DNA of 64,000 nt from Eonycteris spelaea (lineage: Eukaryota; Chordata; Mammalia; Chiroptera; Pteropodidae): the NCBI GenBank assembly GCA_003508835.1, contig PUFA01000164.1:3757001-3821000 (forward strand), given 5' to 3'. The stretch's first letter is position 1. The number at the start of each line of letters is the position of its first letter. The notes below the pieces were generated by a model. It saw only the letters and a program-made list of their open reading frames with translations. It was not told the origin of the DNA and did not search any database. Of the stretch, positions 48,427-61,385 are shown piece after piece. The translations under genes were made by a program, and so were the position numbers.

Positions 48427-49972
48427 TAAATATCTCTTTTAAGTTTTATTTTATGAAAAAGAATGACATCGTTACCACTGGGGGGACGTGAAATCCTGCA
48501 TCACCCTAGCAGCACAGGAGTGGAGAGGGATAATGGCACAGAAGTGTAGTTAGCATTTCCCATTGGTTCTTCCTCAGTGATACAGTGAAGAATCACAGGT
48601 CAGTGAGATTTAGAAAGTATTTATTAAAAGTATACTTTAAAAAGTCAAAGCACACCCCAAGGAAGCACATGGTTTCAGTGAAGAGCTGTTACGGAGTGCT
48701 GTAACAACAATAACCACAATAACCAATACAAAAGGGCCCAGAAATGAGAATGTCTGCATTGTATTTGGGCCTTGATGCACAGTTCCAAAGGCATTCCCTG
48801 GTGATTGGCAAGGGAGGTCATTTTGATTGACACTTGGCTGCTATATGACTCTTTGTCTAGTGCATATACACTTACCCAGAGTCCTACTACCAGTGGGGTA
48901 ATCTTTGGGCGTTGTCCAGGCTGGGCCTCTATTCCTTTGTTCCCCCTGTTGCTCATGTTCCACTGGTTACCTAACATTATGAAGAAACAACTAAGGATGT
49001 TTTTAGAGTTTGTCAGAGAATGTTTGTGAATAGGTGGGATGGATAAATTAGGGAGGGAAGAAATCAACGCAAGAAAGAAAACAATTTCTAGAGAAACATC
49101 TTTGAGTAGGTGAGAAAGAACATTGGATCCTGTCCTGCAGGTAGGAGGAATCAATTAAACCGGAGAGAAGACTGAGTTATATGGGTGAACAATGAAGTTG
49201 ATCAGTGCTGTACAGACAGAGTCTGAGGATCTCCTGTTACTTTTAATTTTTATTAAAATGTGAAAAAAAAGGCATCAATGGAGTGTGATGAAAAGGGTGG
49301 AAATTTGAGAAAAGACAGGTATGCAATGGTTGAAAGGGATATTGAGAGAAAGAATATACATATTAAAGGAAGTCACTAACATTTCTGGTACATGTATAAT
49401 CAATTTCTTGAAATTAGTAATTGCACTTAAAATGAGATCAGGAAGCATGGGCACATGCACATTTTACTGCAAAAAAAAAAGTCAGGTGTTTATGTACAGG
49501 TATGGAATATGTACAGATAAATATACAGGTTTAGAGTTTTGCAGAGGGGATACAATGGAGAAAGGCAATAATAAGAAATTGGAGGGTGTGAGATAGTCCA
49601 ATGACAGGTCATAAAATTTAATTGAATAAGAATAAAAATATGTAATAAGGAATGAAGAAAAAGTTCAAGCATGATAAAGGCTCAATGTATTTTGGTTCTT
49701 TAAAAAATGAAAAAATTAATATAATTTGTAATGCTAGAAGGAATAAGATAGAAACATGGGTAAGGGTTTAGTTCTGGAGTAGAATGCTTTAAAATTATAA
49801 TGAGGTGGCTCTTATTAGTATAGTAACTTTTTTATAATGAGAGAATATATGGCATTAATAAATAAGCAGACATTTTAAAGAAAGTTTCAATATGAAGTAA
49901 CAATTTTCCAAGAACCGGTAATGCAGCATAAGCCCTGACAGTTTTTTTTTTTTTCCTTTTGTGTATTGCAAG
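48427..49972. other. Intron 5, unassigned, carries the longest open frame
   Basis: A 159-codon minus-strand frame (48675-49154) is the longest in the window but has no recognised domain. The stretch has near-average GC and an AATAAA on the minus strand near 48622, so it may be a decayed antisense LTR. A T-rich run at 49941-49954 precedes the next LTR. Confidence 0.35.
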
Positions 49973-50459
49973 TGCCTGACAAGCTTCTATTGCTGAGGCA
50001 CCCATTTCAAAGAGACATCCACTTCAAAGACAGCTATCTTGAATAAACACATAGCCAGCCACACAGTAGATAAAAAGACAAGCCACATCCCCCTCTTATT
50101 GACGCTTTTTTGTTTTTGAGATCTTTGTTGATTTGATAACAGACTATTTAAACCACTTGTTTTTCATCTCCTCAGGCTTTAAATTCCCACTCTTATGTTT
50201 TAAATTCAACAATAGTGAGCCAAAGAAATTTAAATGCTCAACCTCAATAAAAACCAAATTCCAAGACTTTGAACTTGCCCTCCCTTCCTCTCTCTCTCCT
50301 CCTCTGAGTGCCCTCCCCTTCCCTTCTCTCCCCTTGCTCCTCTGGAGGCCTCCCTGTGTAAGTAATATGCTTTTATTTTTTCATAGTTTACTGATGGATA
50401 CTGTTGGAGGGCATCTTCCAATTGTTATAAGAACACCAAGGGACAGTCCAGCTACAACA
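49973..50459 (+). mobile_element. Solo LTR of an endogenous retrovirus family (copy B)
   Basis: About 487 bp starting TGCCTGACA and ending ACAACA before TTGG; homologous to 20636-21115 along its length. A strong pyrimidine tract lies at 50275-50345, followed by 'gtgtaagtaatatgctttt'. No retroviral coding sequence is attached and no clear target-site duplication is seen. Overlapping open frames (50133-50528 +, 50230-50421 -) are not genes. Confidence 0.7.
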
Positions 50460-51427
50460 TTGGTTACTGATATGCTGAGGCCCACACAAAACAAGCAATT
50501 ATTATTTTTTATATCAAAAGATAAATAAAAGCAACACACATACAATCATACACATAAAACATGTGTAACCCAAATAATTTAAACTAAGATATTTAAGCAG
50601 AAATCTCATTAAATTATCCAAGTAAATTTTACTTTAATGGAAATCATATGGGGTGTCTGTAAAACAAAGTACTTTGTTATCCTAACAAGGTGCATCTATG
50701 CATAAAAAATCATAAGCGAACGATTCTATTTTAGATTTCTATTTTATTATAATTTCAGTAAGTTCTTTTGGTCAATCCTCTAATGAACCATCAAAAATTT
50801 CTAAAGCACTGCAGTGAGTCAAAATTTTTATTCACGTAAATTCATTTTAGTTTACTTTCATGTAAGAATGAAGCTATTATACTCAAAGGATAGGCAACAC
50901 AAAGACATCACCAAATAGGAGAGTAATTTGCCTTTCATTCCTATGGGAAGATAAATAAATGGTTGCTAGGAGCTCTGCCTATGACTATAAAAGTGAAATA
51001 AACAGCAAACACAGGAAAATTAAAGACAGACAGCTAACTTGTGACTCATGTTTGATTACAGTTTTAAGACTGTCAAGATAAAGAGTTGTTTCAAAATGAG
51101 AAAGGATATTTGATACAAATACTCAGTACTCATCTATGTTAAAAGTAATATTGTAAAAGGTTGACATTTTAGTATTTCTGAAAAAATGAAATGGATTTTA
51201 TTTTATAGATACCTTGAAAAATACCATTTTAGTACTTATCCTCATGTGATTAATTCAGTTTCAACCATGCATGGTATAAAATTTTAACAGTTAAAAATAT
51301 AGATTGTGTTCAGGTCCTAATATGTGGTGCTCATGACTCTGCTCTTCCACTCAGATCAGAGGACTGAACCCAAGCCTATCATAAGAAGATGGAATACCTA
51401 GTATTTTCCTTTACAGCAGGAATTAGC

Positions 51428-51430
<3 letters not shown>
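50460..51430. other. Intron 5, unassigned
   Basis: AT-rich. 50860-51070 is complex and non-repetitive. No gene. Confidence 0.4.
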
Positions 51431-51494
<64 letters not shown>

Positions 51495-51511
51495 CTTCCC
51501 TCCCTCCCTCT
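51431..51511. repeat. (TC)30 polypyrimidine microsatellite
   Basis: Thirty perfect TC units (51431-51490) continued by CCTCC/TTCCC units to about 51511, giving an unbroken pyrimidine tract of about 80 bases. Mirror-symmetric pyrimidine tracts can form triplex (H-) DNA. Confidence 0.97.
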
Positions 51512-51784
51512 AAAGAGTTAAATAGTAATTATTTTAGACTCTGTGGGCCACAGGATCTCTTGAACAACTCAGCTCTGCTATTCCTTATGAAAACAGCTGT
51601 AGACTATATGTAAATGCATACAGTCTAAGTTATGTTACTTTGCTTTATTTCTTTGGTAAAAAGAGAACTATCTATTTTTATCAAAGAAATAAAGCAAAAT
51701 AACATTACCAGGTTCTGGTGAAGATGTTCTTCCAGTTTGTAGAATGCTGATTTCTTGTGTTCACCTATGGCATGCTCTTTGTAT

Positions 51785-51986
51785 CTTTTGATTAGAGAAT
51801 ACAGAAGGAGCTAGCTCTCTCATGACTTTTATAAGGACGCTAATCCATCTGTGAGCTCTCCACCTTCATACCTCCTCTAATTCTAATTACCTCCCATAGG
51901 CTCCATCTACCTCCTAATACCATCACACTGGAAGTAGGGGTCCAACATATAAATTTTGGGGAGACACAACATTCAGTCTATATCAA
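51785..51986 (+). repeat. End piece of a common mammalian interspersed repeat
   Basis: 'cttttataaggacgctaatc', 'taattacctcccataggctc', 'aataccatcacactggaagt' and 'caacatataaattttgggga' match a very common mammalian repeat end that closes 'acattcagtc'. It is related to 12190-12672 in layout. The name is not assigned. Confidence 0.65.
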
Positions 51987-52429
51987 TGGGCATAATGTTC
52001 CTGCTGTAAAGGAAAATATTAGGTATTCATCTCCGGACACATATAAAAATAGTATTTTAAAAGAAATATTGGAAAATAGGGCAATCATCAGTGGCTGTAG
52101 TAGAGATGATGCTAGCAGAATAAGGTAAAAATGTATAATTCATGGATTAATAAATTAAAACATGAGATGTTTCTTTTAAAAAATAAAACCTTCAACACTT
52201 TGGCAATTATTATCAAAAAGTGAAAGAATATATCTACTCAAAATTAAGAAAATTAAAATGGTGCTTTATATTTAATGATGTGTATAAAAGGTGATTAAAT
52301 ACATAAGAAAATATTCAATTTTATGGTAGTAAGAGTTTAAAACTGAAAAACATGGACCAAAATTAATACAAATAAATGTAGAATGGATAAATATGCCAAT
52401 AATATGAAATATAATTTGTTAAGATAATA
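51987..52429. other. Intron 5, unassigned
   Basis: AT-rich, nothing recognised. Confidence 0.4.
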
Positions 52430-52600
52430 GAACTATCCTTCAAAGAGATACAGATGATGACAGAAGGAAACTTAACTTTGCATGGTAAACACACAATGCA
52501 ATATACGTATGATGTATTAGTGAATTGTACACTTGAAACTATTTGATTTTATAAACCCATGTCACCCGATAATTTTAATTTTTTTAAAAAGCACACTGAG
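52430..52600 (+). mobile_element. L1 3' end fragment
   Basis: 'ggtaaacacacaatgcaata', 'tgtacacttgaaactatttg' and 'aacccatgtcacccgataat' run into a T/A-rich tail. This is a diverged version of the 3' end seen at 31620-31680. Confidence 0.7.
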
Positions 52601-52663
52601 CCTGAATACTTTTAATCTTTAAAATCTGTGAAACTGTAAAATTGTATTCATTATGTTCTAGAA

Positions 52664-52970
52664 CAACCCTGTTCAATAGAAATATATATCACATCCAATT
52701 TAAAATTTTCTAGTAGCCACATTTAAAAACATAAAAGAAGTGAAATCCATTATAAAGACATGTTCAATTTACCATAATAAATTCAAAATAAAATTATTTC
52801 AACACATCATTAATATAGAACATTGTGAACATCATATTTTACATTTTTAATACTGAGAAATGTATATTTTGAACTTATAGCATAACTCAGTTTGAGATAG
52901 CCAAATTCCAAGTGCTGAATAGCTATAAGTGTCTAGTGGTTCTATACTGGACTATATTGGACACTTCTAG
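52664..52970. mobile_element. DNA-transposon-like element with inverted ends
   Basis: The left end 'ctgttcaatagaaatatat' and the right end 'ctatattggacacttctag' are imperfect inverted repeats (both read CTGTCCAATA-like inward). 'tagtagccacatttaaaa' and 'agtgctgaatagctataag' fit a well-known mammalian MER-type element with this terminus. Name not assigned. Confidence 0.65.
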
Positions 52971-53283
52971 AGCATAGGGAAAAAGTCAATCTTCCAATTT
53001 CAACTCAGAAAGCTATTTTAAAGTTGATAGCAAATATCTTACTGGGCATAGCATTAAATTCCAGTCTCATGACTAAGGATAAAGAAACAAATGAAATGTG
53101 AGCAATTAAGTTTTATTAATATTAAAATTAATAATAAAAACAACCAAGTGAATTCCATTTTAAGACGGAAAATATTTAGAAAATCTATGAATATAGTAAG
53201 TCATATCAATAGAAATAGGAGGCTACAAATCTGAAAAAAATGGTTTTAAGAATGGTCATTTTAGTAAATTTTGTTGAATTAAC

Positions 53284-53311
53284 TATATATATTATATATA
53301 TATATATATAT
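53284..53311. repeat. (TA)n microsatellite
   Basis: About 13 TA units with one interruption, next to the L1 remnant that starts right after. Confidence 0.9.
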
Positions 53312-53314
53312 TTT

Positions 53315-54465
53315 TAAGACACCTATGCCCTATCTCGTATCTCACAAAAAGTCAATTCAGTCACATAGAATGTTTAAATGTGGAGGGTAAAACAGTAAAA
53401 ATTCTAAAAATAAAGTTTCTTAGACATAATGAAAAATCATTAAAATTTCATTAAAAATAAGAACATCTACTATTCAAAGACACAATTTAGAGAGTGAAAA
53501 ACCAAGTCAGAGGATAGGACAAAATATTTTTTAACACCCAGAACTAACAAATATAGGGTGTATTAGGATATAGGAGCTCCCACAAATCAAAAAAATATGT
53601 AAATATATATTTTATACATACGATATATAAGTATATATACTGTACACATATTTTATAATATGCATAAATAAACTTAATAGAAGGAAATGGACAAAAAATA
53701 GGCCTTTCAAAAAGAAGATATCAAATGTCCAATAAACATTCAATATTATTAGTAATATAGAAATAAAAATTAAACCAAATGAAATGCTGCTACTTACTTA
53801 CCAAAGTGACTGAAGTAAAAGTGGGTGACAGAATGCTGTCTATATATAAAGGGACCAATTCTACATTGGTAAGAGGAGCATAAGTTACAATCCCTTTGAA
53901 AACAATGTGTTATTATTTACTAATATTTAACAGACACATAACTATGACTAGAAAATGCATTTATATCCATATGTATACATATATACACATGTATATGTAT
54001 GTATGTATGTATCCTTACAAAGGAACAATAGAGAAAAGTACAAGAAAGCTTGTAGTAGCCTCACTCATAACAGGCACAGACTAGAAACTGCCTAAATGAC
54101 GGCCATCATCATTAGAATAGATATATAATTTTTATATGTTCATAAAATCAAAAATCACCCAGCCATGTATTTAGCTAAAGTTAAACTGAACAAAACAAAG
54201 ATGACTTTCACAAATGTAATGTGAATAAAAAAGTCTAGACAGAACAGAGAATATACTGCAAAATTCCATACGTATAAAGAGCAACCAAAGGAAAACAAAA
54301 CAATTGTAAAAATTCTGTATAGTCTTTATCTTTGGAAGGAAGGAGTAGGAGATATTTATAGGGAAGGAGTAGGAAGAGAACTCCTGAGATGCTAGCAATA
54401 TTTTATTTCTTGACCTATGTTGTATTTACATGGGATTTATTTTGTGAAAACTTTGTATTCAAAAC
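53315..54465 (+). mobile_element. Old LINE-1 (L1ME type): ORF2 C-terminus and 3' UTR
   Basis: Order of old L1 ORF2 ends: 'gacacctatgccctatctcg', 'aacattcaatattattagta', 'aataaaaattaaaccaaatg', 'gtagtagcctcactcataac' and 'actagaaactgcctaaatga'. A 3' UTR-like 'ttatttcttgacctatgttg' closes it. TATG units at 53990-54012 interrupt it. Highly diverged. Confidence 0.75.
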
Positions 54466-57329
54466 CTTAGAGGAAATTTAAACATATATGTGATTAAATC
54501 TATGCACAAAATTATAAGGCAAATAACTGGTTAAAAATTCTTACTTGTTTCTATGTGTTTGCTTGTATCACTGGCAAACGTTAACTAACCTCAGACGCAC
54601 TGGAGGCCTTGTTCGAACAGATTGCTGGACCTTATTTCCAAAGCCCTGTGATTCTGTGGGTGTGCTTTTGATATCAATAATTGAGAAATTTTATTTTCAA
54701 GAAGTCCCAGGTGATGCTTATGCTGTTGATGTGGGACCACATGCTATAAACCACTAACTTTTGTTATTCTCTTAGAAATATACTTTCCTCCACCCTTCTA
54801 GTCACTTGACTAACTCACTGTTACATTCATCCCAGTTTTAGCAAAGTCACACCATGGAAGCTTTCCCTGTCCCCCAACTACAATTATGACATTAGAGGAC
54901 TCTCTTCGGTACTTCCATAATATCTTCCCTAAAAATGTACCTATATATTTTACCTCTCTGTCTAGGTTTCTAATTTTTCCACTATGTGTGGTGTTCTTTA
55001 GGATTTATTTTATCCCCAGTTTGTCTTTTATTGTGTATGTTGAACGTATAAACAAATCCCATTAAGTTCTCAATTTCCTGCATGGATTTACTTTTTTCTT
55101 TCAGGGTCTCATGCTTCTTTTTTTAGTTCTCCCTATTTCAAAGCCAGATTTAACCACAGCTTTCCTAGGGCTCTCTTCCTTCTATACCCTTAATGTGTAA
55201 TAGACTCAAGATAAGAATTGTGTCTTGACAGTCTCTTGCTTCGCTAACTCAGCCAAAGGCTGCAAATGTGTTTCTCTCTACATAATATTTTTGCTTGCCT
55301 CTTTCCTGGTGGGGTGCACTATTCCTTTAACTAAGTTGCCAGGAGATTAACAACTCATTGCTCTCCGTTCTCTATGCTTCCTAGCAATTTTATTTCTATT
55401 TTCCTTCTGCCTTTTTCTCATCTAAACTTGCTCTTAAGACTTTTCAGATGCTCTGTGAATTATCTCATTATTTTCTCTATCCTAGTTTTGCTTTCCACAA
55501 AAACACTTCCAAAGAAAATAAATATTCCTCCTATGATCTTCACCCTCTGCTTTCAGAACCATTATTTCTTTACCATATCCTTTCCCTCCTGCTTTCTGGG
55601 CCTCTCAAATCTGTTTTTAATACATAATGCTAAATAAATGTAATCATCTTGTGCTTGCTTAAACATATTGTTTTCCATATTTAAGGAAAAATTGTTTTAT
55701 ATTTCATCAAACCCATATCTTTTTATGAGTCAGTACGTAATTACATGTTTTAGAGAAGTTCCGGGGATACATGGCTTAAATTTATAAATGTTTCAGAATT
55801 TTGTTTCTATCACAGACATATTCAAATATCCTAGTATTCAGAAAATGTTTTACATATTAGTTTAAGCATGCATAGGAAATGGATCCCTCACCTCTGTCTA
55901 AAGATGGCAGAAATATTATGTCTTCAACTACCCTTACACCTAGAAGCTATTATTAATAGTCAGGGAAGCTTTCTCTGCTTTTCAAAGTCCAAATGCATAT
56001 AAACTATTATCTTCATTTAGAGGTTGTTTTTGTTCTTTGGTATCTTTGTGTCTAGAAATGTTATTCCAGGCATTTATAGCCAATGAAAATTGAATGGGTA
56101 ATGTAATTAAGTGTGCAATTGAGTTGCAAAGCTCTCCTGTGACTAACTGTCTTGGTCAGTTGCAAAGCCTTTAGTCATATAAATGTAATGCTGAATACTG
56201 TGGTTAGGTTTTCTTCCAATAGGGCAGGAAAACATTAATTTTGTGTATAAATAACAACTTAAAAAGATACATTAAAACATTTTGAATGACAAACTATCTG
56301 TCCTATATATGTTCTCTGAAATCAGTAAGGGAAATTTATACAATTAATTTTAAATAAATTTAATAAATAAACAAGAAACTAGTAAAATTTGGAAATACGG
56401 TTTCTGGTTCAACACTGTGGCCTCTATTGATATTTGCTTTTGTTGTGCTTTGGGAGCACATTAAAATGATAACAGTGTTTTAATCATATATTAAGGAATG
56501 CCAAAATCAAAGAAACTAAGAGAACAAAGAGACTGAGTTGGTAATTTCTTTTCGTTTTTTCTCTAATTGTTGGGGAAATTTTTTCTCTACTAAGAGAAAC
56601 AATGTTTAAAATGTTTAAACCAAATTTGGTTTGCTTTTATTTCTTTTCATGCAACTTTCCTTCTGGACTATGATCAGATGCCAGGAGCCTTTTTTACCTT
56701 TCATAAAATTCTGACTTTGTTGGTCAAGTGCTTATAGTTCATGGCTCGGGACCATACTTTTAAATCTTTTTTAATTTTCACCGAAGTTCATTGATATGGC
56801 TGGTCATCTCAGCAGGTATTAGAGCATGTGGTGGCTTTATAGCAACACATTTTTCTTTCTGGAATATTGATGGCAAAGATATTAGATGTTTTGTGGCTAT
56901 ATTCACCCACCAAACTCAAGTGCATGTAAACAAACCGGAGATTATAATACTGAGATTTCTTAATAAAGTGCACAGAAGAAATTCTATTTTATTTTTATAA
57001 TTATTATTATCTTAATTTTTCTTCCTTATATTAAAACAAATTGCTATTTCTTCAGCTGGTTACTAGATAAAGTAGTAACCTTGCATTTAGTGGTTATGTG
57101 TATGGAAGTAAATAAATAGTTAAATAAATTACATTCTTAACTTTAAGTGTTAAAATAACATGGAAAATGAGATTGCCCTAATCTGAATCACAGACAATGT
57201 GGTAAAACACCAGGTAGAACTGAGCAAATTAATTCTTCTATTCTGCATTCATAGGAGCACATTTTCCTGAGTGGAGTGGCCTGCTAAATCACTTGTACTT
57301 TTTACCTCTATTAGTTTATTTATTTTTAG
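54466..57329. other. Intron 5, unassigned
   Basis: No gene. 54900-55650 is pyrimidine-rich with an 87-codon chance frame. The rest is AT-rich with no repeat I can name. Confidence 0.4.
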
Positions 57330-57695
57330 TAATAAGCATCTTAACAGTGTTGAGGTGATATCTCATTGTGGTTTTGATTTGCATTTCCTACATTAGTGAT
57401 GTTGAACACTTTTTCATATGTGTGTGTTGGTCATTTCTATGTTTTCTTTGGAGAAATATCTGTTCAGGACTTTTGCTCATTTTTTAATCAGTTTTTGTTT
57501 TGTTTTGTTATGTTTTGTTTTGTTTTCCTATTGAGTTGTAGGAGCCCCTTATATTTGTTTTTAAATATTAACCTCGTATCAGATATTGATTGGCAAATAT
57601 TTTCTTTTATTACATAGGTTGCCTTTTCATTTTGTTCAATGTTTCCTTTGCTGTGTAGAACTTTTTAGTTGTCTCCATTTTTTAAATTGTTTGTC
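57330..57695 (-). mobile_element. LINE-1 ORF2 C-terminal fragment, antisense
   Basis: 'tgttgaggtgatatctcatt', 'gtggttttgatttgcatttc', 'gaacactttttcatatgtgt' and 'attgagttgtaggagcccct' are the reverse complement of the L1 ORF2 C-terminal region. A TTTTG-unit stretch lies inside (57494-57526). Confidence 0.88.
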
Positions 57696-58914
57696 TATCA
57701 AAACTGATTTTATGAAAGTTAATTGTAGGGAACAAAGATAATGTGAATAAATCAAATTGTGACTTTTTCTTTCAATGTATATACTTCTATTATATTCTCT
57801 TTATTAATCATATACAATATTTAAAATATTATAATGTAAAAATTTTTTTTGGGTTATTAAACAGAAGTTAGTAAGTTGCAAGTCTTTCCTTACTGATTTT
57901 CATGATTTAATGTATAATCTAAATACTAATCTTCTATTGTTTACATATATTGAAAATATGTTTTATTTTGTAACTGTTTAAAATTTCATGGTGTTTTAAA
58001 TATTAAAAGTTCTTATTATTAAGGTATTCAAATATATCAATTACTTTTAGATTTAATACTTTCTATGTTATTTGTGTGTGCTCATGTGTGTTGTGTGCGT
58101 TGTTAAGAAAATATTTTGCTGTTAAGATATCAAAACCTGTCAAATGCATCAAAGAGACACCTTACTGCATTGCTAATAAATCCCCCTCCTGAGGCAGCAA
58201 GATGGAATTGTAGGCTATAAATAAAAGATGTGCTGGCACAAGACTTCTGGCAACAATTAATTGGAAGAGAAATTACTTGGGTCCAGAGCCTGGTGAGCAA
58301 CCAGAAGACATTACTTGGAATCCGCTTTTAATAACCACTAGAGCTCAAAAGCATTGGAAAGCAGCTTATCCTGCCAGCCTCTGGGATTCTTCCATTGGAT
58401 ACACAAAGTTAAAAAAAAAAAAAATCAAACAAACAAGATAACAGTGAGTCAAGGTTAGCTGATGCCTTTTTCAACATTCACAAAAACAAAAGCTGTGTAT
58501 AGTCCAAGAGAAAGCTAAATACTGAAATCTGATCTCTATCATCCTGGCTCCGCTGTCCATAACAAGAAGTATCAAGTAATAAAATACCCTTTCTAGGATA
58601 TTCACTTCTCTGGTCTCAGACTGACTCCTCAATCTTCTAATTTGCTTCTGTATCAACAACACTTCAGTTTACAACCTAAGAAGATGATACAGACACTTGA
58701 ATAGACAATCAGGTAAACTGAAAAGAATAATCTGTGTTGTCTATAGAGAAATGTCAGGGATAAAAAGTTATTTTTTACTTAGGATGAATTCTCAAAAAAG
58801 TAAGTAAAAATAATTTGAAGCTGATGAAATATTCTGAAAAATAAATGAAGAAAAAATACTTGATAGGCAGAGAAACATTTTTTAATAATTGCAATGGAAA
58901 TATTAGTTCTTATA
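57696..58914. other. Intron 5, unassigned
   Basis: 58180-58400 is GC-richer and followed by an A run (58410-58424). This might be a retroposed piece, not recognised. No gene. Confidence 0.4.
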
Positions 58915-59110
58915 GTAACATTTTATGTGCACTATGCCAGGCTAAGCTCTACTAGCTTTACATGGGTAGCTGCTTTAATCCCCGACTCTGTCAGGTAGTA
59001 CTACTATAGATGAGGAAAATGAAGTATATGGAAGCTGGGTAATTTGCTTTAATGGACAAAATTCCTTGTGTAAGACCCAGGAGTCCATCTCTATGCCCTG
59101 CATTTAACCA
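58915..59110 (-). mobile_element. MIR SINE, antisense
   Basis: 'gtgcactatgccaggctaag', 'tagctgctttaatccccgac', 'caggtagtactactatagat' and 'gaggaaaatgaagtatatgg' match reverse-complement MIR in order, ending 'acccaggagtccatctc'. Confidence 0.85.
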
Positions 59111-59399
59111 GAGGTCATATTAATTTTTCTTGCACCTTCTTCAAGTTGCTGCCTTAAGTTATACTGTTCATAGTCTAATTTCTTGAAAGACTTTTCTATA
59201 GACAGCATCTCAAATCTTGCTTCTCCACCACACACACCATTCCAGATTGTGGGCAGGATCACTAACATACTATAGAATCCAGTGAACACTCTCAATGTTT
59301 CTGTTAGTTGACTGCCAGCAGAGCAGAAATTAAAATGTGGATTGTTCTTACTCTTTAAAATTGTGAACACTTGACATGTAATTGAGAACACTTAACATG
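59111..59399. other. Intron 5, unassigned
   Basis: Holds a 95-codon minus-strand frame (59104-59391) starting just inside the MIR. No domain is recognised and it is not an EYS EGF exon. Confidence 0.4.
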
Positions 59400-61385
59400 A
59401 GATGTACTATCTGAACAAATTGTAAATATACAGTCTATTATTAGCTATGGCACTGTGTTCTATCGCAGACTACTAGAAATTATTTTTCTTCCAAAATTAA
59501 AATTTTATAGCCTTTGGGGAAAAAACTCTCTATTTTCCATTCCCTCCAGCCTTTGGAGGCCACTATTCTACACTCTGCTTCTATAAGTTTGACTATTTTA
59601 GGTATTTCATTTAAGTGGAATAACAGTATTTGTCTTTCTGTGACTGGCTTATTTTACTTAGTATGATGTCCTTGAGGTTCGTCCATGTTATATATGACAG
59701 GATTCACTTTATTTAAAAGGCTGAATAATATCCCATTGTATGGTACTATCATATTTTCTTTTTTCCATTCACCCATCAATGGGCATTTATGTTGTTTCCA
59801 TATATTTGCTATTGTGAAGAATTATGCATTAAATATGGGAGTGCAAATATACTCTTTGGGACTCTGATCTCAATTCTTTTGGCTATATTGAAAAATAGTA
59901 TTGTTGTTGGATTATACAGTAGTTCTATTTTTAACTTTTTGAGGCCCCTCCATACTATTATCCATAATGGCTGTATCATTTTACATTTTCATCAAAAGTG
60001 TACAGGGTTCCGATTTTTCTATATCCTTTCCAACATTTGTTACTTTCTATCCTTTCAGTAATAGCCATCCTAGCAAGTGTGGCTTTGATTTGCATTCCTG
60101 TGATAGTGATGTGAAGCTCCTTTTCATATCCCCATCACCCATTTGTATATCTTCTTGAAAAAATGTCTATTCAAGACTTTTGCTCATTTTTAATTGGGTA
60201 TTTATTTTATTTTTTTGCTATTGAGTTGTAGAAGTTTCTTATATATTTTGAATATAAACACCTTGTCAGATGCAGAGTTAGCAAATACATTCTCTTGTTC
60301 CGTGGGTTGTCTTTCCACTTTATTGATTGTGTGTGTGTATGTGTAGCACCTTTTAATTTGATATATTCACTTATCTAGTTTTCATTTTGTTGCCTGTGTT
60401 TTTTGGTGTTATATCAGGAAATATCTGCCAAGATCAATGTCAAGGTTTTCCTCTGTTCTCTTCTGAGTTTTAGGCCCTATGTTTAAGTCTTTATTCCATT
60501 ATAGGTTGATTTTTGTATATGGTGTTAGATAAGAGTCCAGTTTCATTCTATTAAATGTGGATATCTAGTTTTTCTGACATCTTTTGTTGAAAAGATTAAA
60601 CTTTCTCCATTGCATATTCTTGCTTCTCTGTTGAAGATCAATTGACTGTACATGTGTGGATTTAATTCCAGGCTTTCTACTCTGTATGTCCACCTTTAAG
60701 CCAGTTATCATACTTCTGATTACTGTAGTTTTGTAATATATTTTGAAATCAGAAAGTGTGATGACTCCAGCTTTGTTCTTTCTTAATATTTCTTCAGCTA
60801 TTTTGGATTTCTTTGTGGTAACATATGCATTTTAGGTTGCTTTTCTCCATCCGTAAAAATATCATTATGATTTTGGTGGGGATAGCCATAACGATATTCA
60901 GTACCTCAATACATGAATATGAGATATCTTTCCATGTATTTCTGTCTTCTTCAATTTCTTTCATCAATGTGTTATAGTTTTTAGGGTACAATCCTTTCAC
61001 CTCTTTGGATGTTTATTCTGAAATATTTTATTATGTTTAATGTTTGTTTAAACAGGATTGTTTCTTTAATTTCCTTTTCAGAATGTTCATTGTTAGTGTA
61101 TAGCAATATATTTTGCATATTGATTTCATATCTTGCAACTTTACTGAATTTCTTTATTAGTTCTGACACTTTTTAAAATGAGAACTTAGGTTTTTTATAT
61201 ATAAGACCACATTGTTTGCAAACAGGGTAATATTTACTTCTTTTCCAATACGGATGTCTATTCCTCCCCACCTCTCCCCCCAGGCCAATTGCTCTGTTGA
61301 GAACTTCCAGTACTATATTGTATAGAAATGGTGAGAGGGAGCATCCTTGTCTTGCTTTTAATCATTAAGGAAAAGTTTAAAATTT
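59400..61385 (-). mobile_element. LINE-1: 3' UTR and ORF2 (C-terminus to RT), antisense
   Basis: The 3' UTR is at 59400-59690 ('ggaggccactattctacact', 'tgtctttctgtgactggctt'). ORF2 follows in reverse order ('acccatcaatgggcatttat', 'gcattcctgtgatagtgatg', 'tttaggccctatgtttaagt', 'gtgttatagtttttagggta', 'gtatagcaatatattttgca', 'gagagggagcatccttgtct'). It breaks off inside the RT region near 61385. Diverged, with stops. Confidence 0.92.

Noticed and set aside
48675..49154. 159-codon minus-strand frame, the longest in the window
   Set aside because: No signal, domain or codon pattern recognised. It has no splice-site match to EYS and lies in what may be an LTR relic.
59104..59391. Minus-strand 95-codon frame considered as an EYS exon 5 candidate or other exon
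   Set aside because: No EGF cysteine spacing and no match to the expected residues before G288. It overlaps a MIR at one end.
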